The notes under the pieces were generated by a model that saw nothing but the letters and a program-made list of their open reading frames with translations, did not search any database and was not told where the DNA came from. From Streptomyces inusitatus (GTDB lineage Bacteria > Actinomycetota > Actinomycetes > Streptomycetales > Streptomycetaceae): 54,234 bases of DNA. The stretch is taken from the NCBI RefSeq assembly GCF_014651115.1, contig NZ_BMWG01000006.1:242915-297148 (forward strand), read 5' to 3'. A program made the position numbers and the translations under genes. Below, piece after piece: positions 25,369 to 35,949 of the stretch (positions are counted from its first letter, which is position 1; every line of letters begins with the position of its first letter).

Positions 25369-27624
25369 TTGTCAACCGTGGAATTGCAGGGCGAACAGCG
25401 ATTCGTCTCCCTTCTCTATCAGCGCCTCGACGCGCTCCGCGAGCGGGCCGAGAACGCCGTGCGCACCACGGCCGCGCGGACCGGCACCGGCCGCCAGGCC
25501 CGGGTGGAGCGGGATGTGAGCATGGCCGAGTACGCCGGACACCTCACCGCGCTCAACGCGGTCGACTCCGGACTCTGCTTCGGCCGGCTCGACATGCGCG
25601 ACGGGGCCCGCCACCACATCGGCCGCATCGGAATCCGGGAGGACGACGCGGAGCGGACCCCTCTGCTCGTCGACTGGCGGGCGCCCGTCGCCCGCCCCTT
25701 CTACCTCGCCACCGGATACGAGCCGATGGGGCTGCGCCGACGCCGTCACATCACCACCGAGGGGCGCACCGTCACCGCGCTCCACGACGAGATCCTCGAT
25801 CTCGGCGACGCCACCCGCACCGGGCACGAGGACCCCGGCGGCGACGCCGTCCTCCTCGCCGCGCTCGGGGCGGCCCGCACCGGGCGGATGGCCGACATCG
25901 TCCAGACCATCCAGGCCGAGCAGGACCGCGTCATCCGCGCCCCGCGCCACGGCGTCCTCGTCGTCGAGGGCGGCCCGGGCACCGGCAAGACCGCCGTCGC
26001 GCTGCACCGCGCCGCGTACCTCCTCTACGCGCACCGGGAGCAGCTCGCCCGGCGCGCCGTCCTCATCGTCGGCCCCAACCCCGCCTTCCTCGGCTACATC
26101 GGCGAGGTGCTGCCCTCGCTCGGCGAGACCGGTGTGCTGCTCGCCACCATGGCCGAGCTGTTCCCCGGCGTACGGGCCACCGGCACGGACACCCCGGCCG
26201 CCGCCGAGGTGAAGGGCCGCGCCGCCATGGCCGAGGTGCTCGCCCGCGCCCTCGCCGACCGGCAGACCCTCCCGGAGACCGTGCCCGACCTCGACTTCGA
26301 GGACACCGGGACGGTGCCCGAAGCCGCCCTGGAGATCGACCACGAGCAGTACGGCACCCTTCTGCTGCACCGCGAGATGGCGTACGAGGCCCGCGACCGC
26401 GCCCGGTCCACCGGGCTGCCGCACAATCTCGCCCGCCCCCACTTCGCCTTCCGGATCATCGACGCCCTCACCCGGCAGCTCGCCGACCGCATCGGCGCGG
26501 ACCCCTACGGCGGTCCCAACCTGCTGGGCCCCGACGATCTCGCCCAGCTCGGCAAGGAGATCGCCACCAGCGCCGACGTCCATGCCGCCATCGAGGAGCT
26601 GTGGCCCGTCCTCACCCCCGAACAGCTCGTCGCGGGGCTGCTCGCCGAGCCGGAGCGGCAGCTTCCGGAGCGGGACGCGGCGCTGATCCGCCGTGCCTCC
26701 GGCGAGTGGACCACCGCCGACGTCCCCCTTCTGGACGAGGCCGCCGAACTCCTCGGCACGGACGACAGCGCCGAGCGCGCCGCCGCCGAGGCCGAACGCC
26801 AGGAGCGGATCGCCTACGCGCAGGGCGTCCTCGATCTCTCCGAGGGCTCCCAGACCTATGAGTTCGAGGACGAGGAGTCCGAGCTGCTCGCCGCGCACGA
26901 CGTCATCGACGCCGAGCGGATGGCCGAACGCCACGACGAGGCCGACCACCGCACCGCCGCCGAACGGGCCGCCGCCGACCGCACCTGGGCCTTCGGGCAC
27001 ATCATCGTGGACGAGGCGCAGGAGCTGTCCGCGATGGCGTGGCGGCTGCTGATGCGCCGCTGCCCGACCCGGTCGATGACCCTGGTCGGCGACCCGGCCC
27101 AGACCGGGGACGCCGCCGGGCTCGGCTCCTGGGAGAAGATCCTCCAGCCGTACGTCGGCGACCGCTGGCGGCTCGCCAGACTCGGCGTCAACTACCGCAC
27201 CCCCGCCGAGATCATGGAGCTGGCCGCCGCCGTGCTCCGGGCGAACCGGCCCGGCTTCGAGCCGCCGCGCTCGGTCCGCTCCACCGGCGTCCCGCCCCGC
27301 GCCGAGCGCGCCGAGCCGGCCGCCCGGCTCGCCGAGACGGTGCTCGCGGCCGTCGCCCGCGAGCGCTCCGACGACGCCCGCCTCGCGGTCATCGCCCCGG
27401 CCGGGCTGCACGGCGGACTGGCCGCCCTCCAGGGCCCCGTCGACCTCACCCGCGATGTCGTCCTGCTCGAACCCCGGCAGGCCAAGGGCCTGGAGTTCGA
27501 CTCCGTCATCGTGGTCGAACCCGCGCTCTTCGGAGCCAGCGACCTCTATGTGGCGCTGACCCGCGCCACCCAGCGGCTGACCGTCGTCCACACCGGCGAA
27601 CTACCCGAAGCGCTCAGGCCCTGA
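25369..27624 (+). CDS. HelD-type UvrD-like helicase/RNA polymerase recycling factor
   Basis: 751 residues. An N-terminal coiled-coil arm (residues ~1-60) precedes a superfamily 1 motor with the Walker A motif EGGPGTGKTAVALHRAAYL (~205), the Walker B region IIVDEAQELSAMAWRLL, motif III MTLVGDPAQTGDAAG, motif IV NYRTPAEIMELA and the C-terminal LYVALTRATQRLTVVHTGELP. This arrangement matches HelD/HelR proteins that bind RNA polymerase, release stalled complexes and, in some actinobacteria, give rifampicin tolerance. A TTG start at 25369 is used because GGAG lies about 7 nt upstream; GTG at 25378 is an alternative. It ends 7 bp from the convergent glgB gene. Confidence 0.88.
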   Translation: MSTVELQGEQRFVSLLYQRLDALRERAENAVRTTAARTGTGRQARVERDVSMAEYAGHLTALNAVDSGLCFGRLDMRDGARHHIGRIGIREDDAERTPLLVDWRAPVARPFYLATGYEPMGLRRRRHITTEGRTVTALHDEILDLGDATRTGHEDPGGDAVLLAALGAARTGRMADIVQTIQAEQDRVIRAPRHGVLVVEGGPGTGKTAVALHRAAYLLYAHREQLARRAVLIVGPNPAFLGYIGEVLPSLGETGVLLATMAELFPGVRATGTDTPAAAEVKGRAAMAEVLARALADRQTLPETVPDLDFEDTGTVPEAALEIDHEQYGTLLLHREMAYEARDRARSTGLPHNLARPHFAFRIIDALTRQLADRIGADPYGGPNLLGPDDLAQLGKEIATSADVHAAIEELWPVLTPEQLVAGLLAEPERQLPERDAALIRRASGEWTTADVPLLDEAAELLGTDDSAERAAAEAERQERIAYAQGVLDLSEGSQTYEFEDEESELLAAHDVIDAERMAERHDEADHRTAAERAAADRTWAFGHIIVDEAQELSAMAWRLLMRRCPTRSMTLVGDPAQTGDAAGLGSWEKILQPYVGDRWRLARLGVNYRTPAEIMELAAAVLRANRPGFEPPRSVRSTGVPPRAERAEPAARLAETVLAAVARERSDDARLAVIAPAGLHGGLAALQGPVDLTRDVVLLEPRQAKGLEFDSVIVVEPALFGASDLYVALTRATQRLTVVHTGELPEALRP

Positions 27625-27631
27625 GCGGCGC

Positions 27632-29959
27632 TCACACCGGCCGCAGCCACACCGTCGCCAGCGGCGGCAGCGTCAGCCGTACCGAGGTGCCCTGGCCGTG
27701 GCTCGCCACCGGCTCCGACTTCAGCGGATCCGCGCCGCCGCCCACCCCGCCGCCGCCGTACCGCGCCGCGTCGGTGTTCAGGATCTCCTCCCAGCAGGCC
27801 GGGGAGCCCGGCACACCCAGCCGGTAATCCTCGCGGACCACCGGCGAGAAATTGCTCACCGACAGCACCGGCGCGCCAAAGGCGTCGAAGCGCAGAAAGG
27901 CGAAGACATTGTCGTCGGCGGCGTCGCCCGCCACCCAGGAGAAACCCTCGGGGACGCAGTCGCGCTGCCAGAGCGCCGGAGTCGCCCCGTACACCGCGTT
28001 GAGATCGCGGACCAGCAGCCGGACGCCCCGGTGGTCCGGCTCCGCCGCGTAGGACGGATCCAGCAGCCACCAGTCCGGGCCGTGCCCCTCCGACCACTCC
28101 GCCCCCTGGGCGAACTCCTGCCCCATGAAGAGCAGTTGTTTGCCCGGATGAGCCCACATGAAGCCCAGATACGCCCGGTGATTGGCGCGCCGCTGCCACC
28201 AGTCGCCGGGCATCTTGCTCACCAGCGACCGCTTTCCGTGCACCACCTCGTCGTGCGAGATCGGCAGCAGATAGTTCTCGCTGTACGCGTACACCATCGA
28301 GAAGGTCATCTCGTGGTGGTGGAATCTGCGGTGCACCGGCTCGTGCGCCGCGTACCCCAGCGAATCGTGCATCCACCCCATGTTCCACTTCAGCCCGAAC
28401 CCCAGACCGCCGAAGCCGCCGGGCCCCACATGGTGGGTGGCCCGGGTGACCCCGTCCCAGGCGGTGGACTCCTCGGCGATCGTCACCACGCCCGGACAGC
28501 GCCGGTAGACCGTGGCGTTCATCTCCTGGAGGAAGGCCACCGCGTCCAGATTCTCCCGGCCGCCGTGCTCATTGGGCGTCCAGCCGCCCTCCTCGCGCGA
28601 GTAGTCCAGATAGAGCATCGAGGCGACGGCGTCCACCCGCAGCCCGTCGATGTGGAACTGCTCGCACCAGTAGACGGCGTTGGCCACCAGGAAATTGCGC
28701 ACCTCCGCGCGGCCGTAGTCGAACTCCAGCGTGCCCCAGTCGGGATGGTCGGCCCGGGAGGGGTCCTCCGGCTCGTACAGCGGACGGCCGTCGAAGCGGG
28801 CGAGCGCCCAGTCGTCGCGCGGGAAGTGGGCCGGCACCCAGTCCATGATCACGCCGATGCCCGCCCGGTGCAGCGCGTCGACCAGATGGCGGAAGTCGTC
28901 CGGGGTGCCCATCCGCGAGGTGGGCGCGTAGAAGCCGGTCACCTGGTACCCCCAGGAGCCGCCGAACGGATGCTCGGTGACCGGCATCAGCTCCACATGG
29001 GTGAAGCCCAGATCCTTCACGTACGAGGGGAGCTGCCGGGCCAGCTCCCGATAGCCCAGCCCCGGCCGCCAGGAGGCCAGATGCACCTCGTACACCGAGA
29101 AGGGCGACTCGTGGACGGGGAGATCGCCCCGGTGCGCCATCCACTCCTGATCCCGCCACACATGGTGCGACTCGGTCACCACGGAGGCGGTCGCGGGCGG
29201 CACCTCCGTGCGGCGCGCCATCGGGTCCGCGCGCAGGGTGTGCGAGCCGTCCGGGCGCATGATCTGGAACTTGTAGAGCGTGCCGTCCCCGATCCCCGGC
29301 ACGAACAGCTCCCACACCCCCGAGGAGCCCAGCGACCGCATGGGGAAGCCGGTGCCGTCCCAGTAGGTGAAGTCGCCGGTGACGCGCACCCCGAGCGCGT
29401 TGGGGGCCCACACGGTGAACCGGGTGCCCGCCACGCCCTGATGGGTCATCGGGTGCGCGCCCAGCGCCCGCCACAGCTCCTCGTGGCGGCCCTCGCCGAT
29501 CAGATGCAGATCGAGTTCGCCGAGGGCGGGCAGGAAGCGGTACGGGTCGTGCGCCTCGGCCCCCGGCGCGTCCTCGCCCTCCTCGCCCTCCTCGCCGTAG
29601 GCCACGAGCAGCCGGTACCCGGGGTCGGTCCCCGGCGGCAGCACCCCGGAGAAGAGCCCGTCGCCCTCGTCGCACAGCTTCACCCGGGCCCCGTCCGGGA
29701 CCCCGTCCGCGACCACGGTCACGGCCCGGGCGCTGGGGCGCAGCACCCGTACCGCCAGGCCGCCGGGCTCGGGGTGCGCGCCGAGGAGGGAGTGGGGGTC
29801 GTGGTGGCCCCCGCTCAGCAGCCGGTGCCGCTCGCCCGGGTCGAGCGGCCGGGCCGGGCGCGGCTCCGGGCGCGGCTCCCGGCCGCCGCCGGAGCGGGGC
29901 CGGGGCCTGGGCCGCCGGGCGGCGGTGGAGGGGGCGGGGGACGGGGGGCGGGCGGTCAC
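27632..29959 (-). CDS. glgB: 1,4-alpha-glucan branching enzyme
   Basis: 775 residues. Transfers alpha-1,4 chains to alpha-1,6 positions and, in the GlgE pathway, branches the glucan made from maltose 1-phosphate. After a Pro/Arg-rich tail (residues 1-40), there is an N-terminal CBM48-type region ([14 protein letters not shown]), then a GH13 barrel with catalytic Asp in [16 protein letters not shown], Glu in [14 protein letters not shown] and Asp in [28 protein letters not shown] start at 29959 with GAGGAGA upstream. It is the last gene of the minus-strand order glgE-treS-mak-glgB. Confidence 0.96.
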   Translation of the reverse strand: MTARPPSPAPSTAARRPRPRPRSGGGREPRPEPRPARPLDPGERHRLLSGGHHDPHSLLGAHPEPGGLAVRVLRPSARAVTVVADGVPDGARVKLCDEGDGLFSGVLPPGTDPGYRLLVAYGEEGEEGEDAPGAEAHDPYRFLPALGELDLHLIGEGRHEELWRALGAHPMTHQGVAGTRFTVWAPNALGVRVTGDFTYWDGTGFPMRSLGSSGVWELFVPGIGDGTLYKFQIMRPDGSHTLRADPMARRTEVPPATASVVTESHHVWRDQEWMAHRGDLPVHESPFSVYEVHLASWRPGLGYRELARQLPSYVKDLGFTHVELMPVTEHPFGGSWGYQVTGFYAPTSRMGTPDDFRHLVDALHRAGIGVIMDWVPAHFPRDDWALARFDGRPLYEPEDPSRADHPDWGTLEFDYGRAEVRNFLVANAVYWCEQFHIDGLRVDAVASMLYLDYSREEGGWTPNEHGGRENLDAVAFLQEMNATVYRRCPGVVTIAEESTAWDGVTRATHHVGPGGFGGLGFGLKWNMGWMHDSLGYAAHEPVHRRFHHHEMTFSMVYAYSENYLLPISHDEVVHGKRSLVSKMPGDWWQRRANHRAYLGFMWAHPGKQLLFMGQEFAQGAEWSEGHGPDWWLLDPSYAAEPDHRGVRLLVRDLNAVYGATPALWQRDCVPEGFSWVAGDAADDNVFAFLRFDAFGAPVLSVSNFSPVVREDYRLGVPGSPACWEEILNTDAARYGGGGVGGGADPLKSEPVASHGQGTSVRLTLPPLATVWLRPV

Positions 29960-30009
29960 GGGTCTCCTCGGCGGTGCGGTGGTACGCGGTGTCCGGCGCG
30001 CTTGTTCGG

Positions 30010-30060
30010 CTTCGGGCTTCGGGCTTCGGGCTTCGGCTTTTGCTTCGAGCTTCGAGCTTC
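30010..30060. repeat. Short tandem repeats between glgB and mak
   Basis: Three perfect copies of CTTCGGG (30010-30030) with a fourth partial one, then two copies of GCTTCGA (30042-30055) and a degenerate GCTTCAG running into the mak stop codon. The heptamers sit in the 99-bp gap just after mak. They may be replication slippage products or affect mRNA structure; no stem-loop is obvious. Confidence 0.75.
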
Positions 30061-31477
30061 AGCGCGCGGGCGGTCGGAGCGGTGCGGCGGCGAGCCGGTC
30101 GATGGCCGCCATCGGCACCGGCAGCCAGTCGGGGCGGTGCCGGGCCTCGTAGACGGCCTCGTACACGGCTTTGTCCGTCTCGTACGCGCGCAGCAGCTCG
30201 GGTTCCTCGCGGGGGTCGGATCCCGCGGCCTCGGCGTACCCCTCGCAGTAGGCGGCCCGGCAGCGCTCGGCCCAGTCCGGGTTCCACGGCCGGTGGGTGC
30301 GGGCCGCGTAGTCGAAGGAGCGGAGTATTCCGGCGATGTCCCGGACCGGGGGCTGCGGCCGGCGGCGCTCGTTCAGCGGGCGGGCGGGCTCGCCCTCGAA
30401 GTCGATCAGCGACCAACGGTCCCCGCCGCCCGGGGCCCCGGCCCCCGGCGGGGGGGCCTGGTGGAGCGCCTGGCCCAGATGGAGATCGCCGTGCACCCGC
30501 TGGGCCCGCCAGCCGCGCCCCGCGTGCCCGAGACCGGCGATCGCGTCGAAGGCGGCCCGCAGCCGGGGCGCGTACGGCCCCAGCGCGGGCACCGCCCGCG
30601 CGGCCTCGTCCAGCCTGCGGTTCATCGCCCGGGCCAGCCGCTCGGTGTGCGGGCGGCGCAGCTCCACGGTGGGCAGTCCGTCCGCGAGCGCGGTGTGCAC
30701 CTCGGCGGTGACCCGGCCCAGCGCCCGGGCCTCATCGGTGAAGGGCGAGCCCGCCGCCAGCGCGTCCAGCGCGAGGACCCAGCCGTCCCGGGAGCCGCGC
30801 AGAAACGGCTGGAGCACACCCAGGGTGTACGGCAGCGGGTCGGCCGACTCGTACCAGGCCACGGGGGTCGGCACCCGGGCGCAGCCGGCCCTGGCCAGTG
30901 CCAGCGGAAGTTCCAGATCGGGGTTGGGGCCGGGCTGGACGCGCCGGAAGAATTTGAGGATGTACGCGTCCCCGTAGACCAGGGAGGAGTTGGACTGCTC
31001 GGCCTCCAGCGGTCTGGCCCGCAGCCCGCCGGGGACGGCGGGGGCGCCGTCGAAGCGGTCGAAGCGCAGCGCCCCGGAGCTGCCGGGGGTCCGCAGCCGC
31101 TCCAGGATCAGTTCCGCGAGCCGGGGGTCGCGCAGCCCCTCGTACACGGTCCGTCCGGCGAGCGGTCCGTCCGCCGGGCGGCCGATGAGCGCGGGGGCCA
31201 GCGGCGGCGGCAGGGTGTGGCGTACGCCCAGCAGGAGCTGGTAGCAGTCCCGCGCGGAGGTCCCGGCGGCGGGGCGGCGGACGCCGAGCAGCAGATGGAG
31301 GAGTCCGGGCCCCGGGCCGGTGAGCGGCAGCAGCTCGGTGGCCGAGACCAGGGAGAAGCCGGTGACGAGCTGTCCCTTCCCGGCGAACCAGCGCTGGCGC
31401 GGCAGCCAGCCGTGCAGCAGTGGGGCGAGGGACGGGAGAAGACCGGCGGACGTCCGGATGGATGCAGCCTCCGGCAT
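30059..31477 (-). CDS. mak: Maltokinase
   Basis: 472 residues (also called Pep2). Phosphorylates maltose with ATP to maltose 1-phosphate, the GlgE substrate. The fold is aminoglycoside-phosphotransferase-like: N-terminal cap with LLHGWLPRQRWFAGKG, catalytic loop HGDLHLGQ (in AQRVHGDLHLGQALHQ) and metal site SLIDFEGEPARPLNERR. The ATG at 31477 is chosen because AAGGA precedes it and the cap domain begins there; the frame is open further upstream without support. The 215 bp between treS and mak are G+C-rich with an 8-bp hairpin (31592-31613), so mak may have its own promoter. Confidence 0.93.
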   Translation of the reverse strand: MPEAASIRTSAGLLPSLAPLLHGWLPRQRWFAGKGQLVTGFSLVSATELLPLTGPGPGLLHLLLGVRRPAAGTSARDCYQLLLGVRHTLPPPLAPALIGRPADGPLAGRTVYEGLRDPRLAELILERLRTPGSSGALRFDRFDGAPAVPGGLRARPLEAEQSNSSLVYGDAYILKFFRRVQPGPNPDLELPLALARAGCARVPTPVAWYESADPLPYTLGVLQPFLRGSRDGWVLALDALAAGSPFTDEARALGRVTAEVHTALADGLPTVELRRPHTERLARAMNRRLDEAARAVPALGPYAPRLRAAFDAIAGLGHAGRGWRAQRVHGDLHLGQALHQAPPPGAGAPGGGDRWSLIDFEGEPARPLNERRRPQPPVRDIAGILRSFDYAARTHRPWNPDWAERCRAAYCEGYAEAAGSDPREEPELLRAYETDKAVYEAVYEARHRPDWLPVPMAAIDRLAAAPLRPPAR

Positions 31478-31692
31478 GGGATCGCGTCCTTTCCCCGGGT
31501 GTGCGCCTCTTGCGATTAATGCGCAGAGTGTCCCGGATTGTGACGTTTCCTGTCCGGCGGCGCGCGGGGATGCCGGGCGAGTCCCCCGGTGCGGGACGGT
31601 GGGGGCCGTCCCGTGCGGGGTGTGTCCCGGGTCCGTCGCGGCGCCGGGCCCGGGGCGTGCCGGCAGGGGGACGGAAGCCCCCCGCCCGGTCC

Positions 31693-33399
31693 TCAGGCCG
31701 TCGCGGCGCTCTTTCTGAGGCGGAACCAGTAGAAGCCGTGACCGGCCAGGGTGAGCAGATAGGGCCACTGGCCGACCGGCGGGAAGCGCACCTGGCCGAT
31801 CAGCTCGACGGGGTGACGGCCGGTGAACTGCCGCAGATCCAGCTCGGTGGGCTGGGCGAACCGGGAGAAGTTGTGGACGCACATCACCAGGTCGTCCTTG
31901 TGCTCCCGGGTGAAGGCCAGCACAGCGGGGTTGGAGGAGGGCAGTTCGCTGTACGAGCCGAGTCCGAAGGCCGGGTTCTGCTTACGGATCTCGATCATCC
32001 GCCGGGTCCAGTGCAGCAGCGACGAGGGGCTGGTCATCGACGCCTCGACATTGGTGACCTGGTAGCCGTAGACGGGGTCCATGATGGTCGGCAGATACAG
32101 CCGTCCGGGGTCGCAGGAGGAGAATCCCGCGTTCCGGTCGGGTGTCCACTGCATCGGGGTGCGGACCGCGTCCCGGTCGCCCAGCCAGATGTTGTCGCCC
32201 ATCCCGATCTCGTCGCCGTAGTAGAGGATCGGCGAGCCGGGCAGGGAGAGCAGCAGCGCGGTGAACAGCTCGATCTGATTGCGGTCGTTGTCCAGCAGCG
32301 GGGCGAGCCGGCGGCGGATGCCGATATTGGCCCGCATACGCGGATCCTTGGCGTACTCCGCGTACATGTAGTCGCGCTCCTCGTCGGTGACCATCTCCAG
32401 GGTCAGCTCGTCGTGGTTGCGCAGAAAGACCCCCCACTGACAGCCGGCGGGGATCGTCGGGGTCTTGGCGAGGATCTCCGAGACCGGATGGCGCGACTCC
32501 CGGCGCACCGCCATGAAGATGCGGGGCATCACCGGGAAGTGGAACGCCATGTGGCACTCGTCGCCGTCGGCCCGGAAGTCGCCGAAGTAGTCGACCACGT
32601 CCTCCGGCCACTGATTGGCCTCGGCGAGGAGCACCGTGTCGGGGTAGTGGGCGTCGATCTCCTTGCGGACCCGGCGGAGGAAGGAGTGGGTGGCCGGGAG
32701 GTTCTCGCAGTTGGTGCCGTCCTCCTGGTAGAGATAGGGCACGGCGTCCAGCCGGAAGCCGTCGATGCCCAGATCCAGCCAGAAGCGCAGCGCCGAGACG
32801 ATCTCCTCCTGGACCGCCGGGTTCTCGTAGTTGAGATCCGGCTGGTGCGAGAAGAAGCGGTGCCAGTAGTACTGCTTGCGCACCGGGTCGAAGGTCCAGT
32901 TGGACGTCTCGGTGTCGACGAAGATGATCCGGGCCTCCGGATACCGTTTGTCGTCGTCGGCCCAGACGTAGTAGTCCCCGTACGGCCCGTCGGGGTTGCT
33001 GCGGGACTGGAGGAACCACTCGTGCTGATCGCTGGTGTGGTTCATGACGAAGTCGATGATCACGCGCATGCCGCGCTGATGGGCGGCGTCCACGAAGTCC
33101 ACGAAGTCGGCGAGATCGCCGAACTCCGGCAGTACCGAGGTGTAGTCCGAGACGTCGTAACCGCCGTCCCGGAGCGGTGACTTGAAGAACGGCGGCAGCC
33201 ACAGACAGTCGACGCCCAGCCATTGGAGGTAGTCGAGCCTGGCGGTGATGCCCTTGAGATCTCCGACGCCGTCGCCGTTGCTGTCCTGGAAGGACCGCAC
33301 GAGGACTTCGTAGAAGACCGCCCGCTTGAACCAGTCGGGATCGCGGTCCTTGGCGGGGGTGTCCTCGAACAGGTCGTGGACGGGTTCATTGACGATCAT
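31693..33399 (-). CDS. treS: Trehalose synthase (maltose alpha-D-glucosyltransferase)
   Basis: 568 residues, a GH13 isomerase interconverting trehalose and maltose. Motifs are [26 protein letters not shown] at the N-terminus, catalytic Asp in [18 protein letters not shown], Glu in [13 protein letters not shown], and the transition-state Asp in [13 protein letters not shown]; the C-terminal beta-sandwich ends YWFRLRKS. The ATG at 33399 overlaps the glgE stop (ATGA). With Mak it supplies maltose 1-phosphate from trehalose. The TreS-Mak fusion seen in some bacteria is not present; the genes are separate. Confidence 0.96.
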   Translation of the reverse strand: MIVNEPVHDLFEDTPAKDRDPDWFKRAVFYEVLVRSFQDSNGDGVGDLKGITARLDYLQWLGVDCLWLPPFFKSPLRDGGYDVSDYTSVLPEFGDLADFVDFVDAAHQRGMRVIIDFVMNHTSDQHEWFLQSRSNPDGPYGDYYVWADDDKRYPEARIIFVDTETSNWTFDPVRKQYYWHRFFSHQPDLNYENPAVQEEIVSALRFWLDLGIDGFRLDAVPYLYQEDGTNCENLPATHSFLRRVRKEIDAHYPDTVLLAEANQWPEDVVDYFGDFRADGDECHMAFHFPVMPRIFMAVRRESRHPVSEILAKTPTIPAGCQWGVFLRNHDELTLEMVTDEERDYMYAEYAKDPRMRANIGIRRRLAPLLDNDRNQIELFTALLLSLPGSPILYYGDEIGMGDNIWLGDRDAVRTPMQWTPDRNAGFSSCDPGRLYLPTIMDPVYGYQVTNVEASMTSPSSLLHWTRRMIEIRKQNPAFGLGSYSELPSSNPAVLAFTREHKDDLVMCVHNFSRFAQPTELDLRQFTGRHPVELIGQVRFPPVGQWPYLLTLAGHGFYWFRLRKSAATA

Positions 33400-35384
33400 G
33401 ATGTGGGTGACCCTCCGATCGGCGGGGACGGTCGCAGAACCACGATGTGCGCGGGCGAGCGCCCCGGCTTCAGACGCACATACGCGGATCTGCCCCAGTG
33501 ATAGGTCTCGCCGGTGAGCTCGTCGCGCACCGGCGCGGTCTCGTGCCAGGCGAGGCCGAGTCGCGGCATGTCCAACGAGACCATGGCCTCGTGGGTGTGG
33601 TGGGGGTCCAGGTTCACGACCACGACGACGGTGTTCGAGCCGCAGCGCTTTGAATACGCGATGACGGCCTCGTCGTCGGTCCGGTGGAAGCAGAGGTCGC
33701 GCAGTTGCTGGAGCGCCGGATTGCGCCGTCTGATCCGGTTGAGAGCGGTGATCAGAGGGGTGATGGTGCGCCCCGTGCGCTCGGCGGCCTCCCAGTCGCG
33801 CGGGCGCAGCTCGTACTTCTCCGAGTGCGCGTACTCCTCGCCGCCCGCCCCGGCCGGGGTGTTCTCGCACAGCTCGTACCCGGCGTACATCCCCCAGCTC
33901 GGCGAGAGGGTGGCGGCCAGCACCGCGCGCGCCTCGAAGGCGGGACGGCCGCCGTGCTGAAGATGGGCGGGCAGGATGTCGGGGGTGTTCACGAAGAAGT
34001 TGGGACGCATGTACGAGGCCGACTCGCCCGCCAGCTCGGTGAGGTACTCCGTCAGCTCCTGCTTCCCGGTGCGCCAGGTGAAGTAGGTGTACGACTGCTG
34101 GAAGCCGACGGCGGCCAGCGCCCGCATCATCGCCGGCCGGGTGAACGCCTCCGCCAGGAAGATCACGTCCGGATCGGTGCGGTTGATCTCGGCGATCACC
34201 CGCTCCCAGAAGACGACCGGTTTGGTGTGCGGATTGTCGACCCGGAAGATCCGGACGTCCCGCGCCATCCAGAAGCGCAGCAGCCGCACCGCCTCGCCGA
34301 CCAGTCCGCGCATGTCCTCGTCGAAGGCGACGGGATAGATGTCCTGGTACTTCTTGGGCGGGTTCTCGGCATGGGCGATGCTGCCGTCGGCGCGTCTGCG
34401 GAACCACTCGGGGTGCTCGCGCACCCAGGGGTGGTCGGGGGAGCACTGGAGCGCGAAATCGAGGGCGACCTCCATCCGCAGGGCGCGGGCGGTCGCCACG
34501 AAGTGGTCGAAGTCCGCGAAGGAGCCCAGATCGGGGTGGAGCGCGTCATGGCCGCCCGCCGGGGAGCCGATCGCCCAGGGCACGCCCACATCGTGCGGGC
34601 CCGCCGAGAGGGAGTTGTCGGGGCCCTTGCGGAAGGTGGTGCCGATGGGGTGGACGGGCGGCAGATAGACCACGTCGAAGCCCATGGCGGCGACGGCGGG
34701 CAGCCGCTCGGCGGCGGTGCGGAAGGTGCCGGACACCGGCGGTCCGCCCGGGGTGAGGACCGCCCCCTCGGAGCGGGGGAAGAGTTCGTACCAGGATCCG
34801 TACAACGCGCGGCGGCGCTCCACGCGCAGCGGCAACGGGCGCGAGACGGTCACCAGTTCGCGCAGCGGATGGCGGGCGAGCGCGCCCGCCGCGTCGGGGG
34901 CGAGGGCGGCGGCGAGCCGGGCGGCGGGCGGGCGGCCGGGGTCCCGCAGGGCGTCTGCGGCGGCGAGCACCGCCTCGCGGCCGTCGCGCTTGGGCACGCC
35001 CTCGGCCGCCCGCTCGTACAGCAGCGCCCCCTCCGCGAGCGTCAGCGCGGTGTCGACGCCCGCCGGGATCTTGATCCGGGCGGTCCGGAGCCAGCTTGTC
35101 ACCGGATCGCTCCAGGCCTCGACGGCGAAGGTCCAGCGGCCCTCGGCGTCCGGTGTGATCTCCGCGCTCCAGCGGTCGGTGCCGGGGGCCTCCTCCCGCA
35201 TCGGGGTCCAGGGCCCCGGGCGGCCCCCCGGGTCGCGCAGCACCACATTGGCGGCGACGGCCTCGTGCCCCTCCCGGAAGACGGTGGCGCCGACCCGGAA
35301 GGTCTCGCCGACGACCGCTTTCGCGGGTCTCCTCCCGCAGTCGATTTGGGGGCTGACATCCAGGACGGGAATGCGACCGATCAT
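33396..35384 (-). CDS. glgE: Alpha-1,4-glucan:maltose-1-phosphate maltosyltransferase
   Basis: 662 residues, GH13_3. Uses maltose 1-phosphate to extend alpha-1,4-glucans in the cytosol. An N-terminal beta domain (residues ~5-110) is followed by the helical insert and the catalytic barrel with [14 protein letters not shown], the nucleophile Asp in [12 protein letters not shown] (~383) and the acid/base Glu in [14 protein letters not shown] (~411). The sequence spacing matches characterised Streptomyces GlgE. ATG start at 35384. It is the first gene of the operon glgE-treS-mak-glgB and is divergent from glgP. Confidence 0.96.
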   Translation of the reverse strand: MIGRIPVLDVSPQIDCGRRPAKAVVGETFRVGATVFREGHEAVAANVVLRDPGGRPGPWTPMREEAPGTDRWSAEITPDAEGRWTFAVEAWSDPVTSWLRTARIKIPAGVDTALTLAEGALLYERAAEGVPKRDGREAVLAAADALRDPGRPPAARLAAALAPDAAGALARHPLRELVTVSRPLPLRVERRRALYGSWYELFPRSEGAVLTPGGPPVSGTFRTAAERLPAVAAMGFDVVYLPPVHPIGTTFRKGPDNSLSAGPHDVGVPWAIGSPAGGHDALHPDLGSFADFDHFVATARALRMEVALDFALQCSPDHPWVREHPEWFRRRADGSIAHAENPPKKYQDIYPVAFDEDMRGLVGEAVRLLRFWMARDVRIFRVDNPHTKPVVFWERVIAEINRTDPDVIFLAEAFTRPAMMRALAAVGFQQSYTYFTWRTGKQELTEYLTELAGESASYMRPNFFVNTPDILPAHLQHGGRPAFEARAVLAATLSPSWGMYAGYELCENTPAGAGGEEYAHSEKYELRPRDWEAAERTGRTITPLITALNRIRRRNPALQQLRDLCFHRTDDEAVIAYSKRCGSNTVVVVVNLDPHHTHEAMVSLDMPRLGLAWHETAPVRDELTGETYHWGRSAYVRLKPGRSPAHIVVLRPSPPIGGSPTS

Positions 35385-35949
35385 GGGCTCACCTGAGGGC
35401 TGTACGGGTGGGGCGGGGTGAGGAGAATGTCGTTGTTTGAACGGTTTACCCGATATTTGTAACCGCTTGGTCGGCGGTTGACGGCCCGCCAGGCACGGCC
35501 GCTCCCGTACGCGTCACCCGGGTGGGCGGAAACGGCGGGCGGACTGGGCCGAATGACACCGGTGTCGCCGGTGTCGCCGGTGGTGCCGGTGCCACCGGGG
35601 GCGGGCGGTCGGTCCCGCGCCCGGTGTACGCGCTACGCGCCCCAGCTGGGCTCGTCGTCGCGGCGGCGCATCCCTGTCCCTCCGTTCGCGGCCGTCCCTC
35701 CCGTCCGGCGGCGGCTCGCGGCTCGCGGGCTCGCGGCTTTGGCGGATCGGTCGGCGAGCCGGGCGGGAGATTGAAGGATTGTCCAACGGATCCCGCGAAG
35801 ACCTTCGACTTCCGGCCACCCGCCGTCCCTCCCGTCCCCTCTGCCCCCTCTGCCCCTCCCTGTCCTCCTCCGGTCACCGGGTGACGCGGAGACGCGCACA
35901 CCGCCGTGCGTCCCCTCGGATGCGCGCCTCCCCTGCGAAGGTGGGACCC
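35385..35949. promoter_or_regulatory. glgE/glgP divergent region with a possible 12-codon leader peptide
   Basis: 565 bp of mostly very G+C-rich DNA. A minus-strand mini-ORF at 35633-35671 encodes MRRRDDEPSWGA; its ATG has GGAGGG 6 nt upstream, an unusually good ribosome site, and it lies about 250 bp ahead of glgE. An A+T-richer stretch near 35430-35470 (TTGTTTGAACGGTTTACCC and TTTGTAACCGC) probably holds the glgE promoter. A CCGGTGTCG near-tandem repeat is present around 35560-35590. No other gene is apparent. Confidence 0.4.

Noticed and set aside
27698..31519. 1273-codon plus-strand frame opposite glgB and mak
   Set aside because: Both minus-strand genes carry full catalytic motifs; the plus frame has no domain or ribosome site and low-complexity Gln/Arg/His content.
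33400..34446. N-terminal extension of treS through the glgE region
   Set aside because: The extension is Arg/Pro/Gly-rich and lies in another frame of glgE; the conserved TreS start and an ATGA overlap fix the start at 33399.
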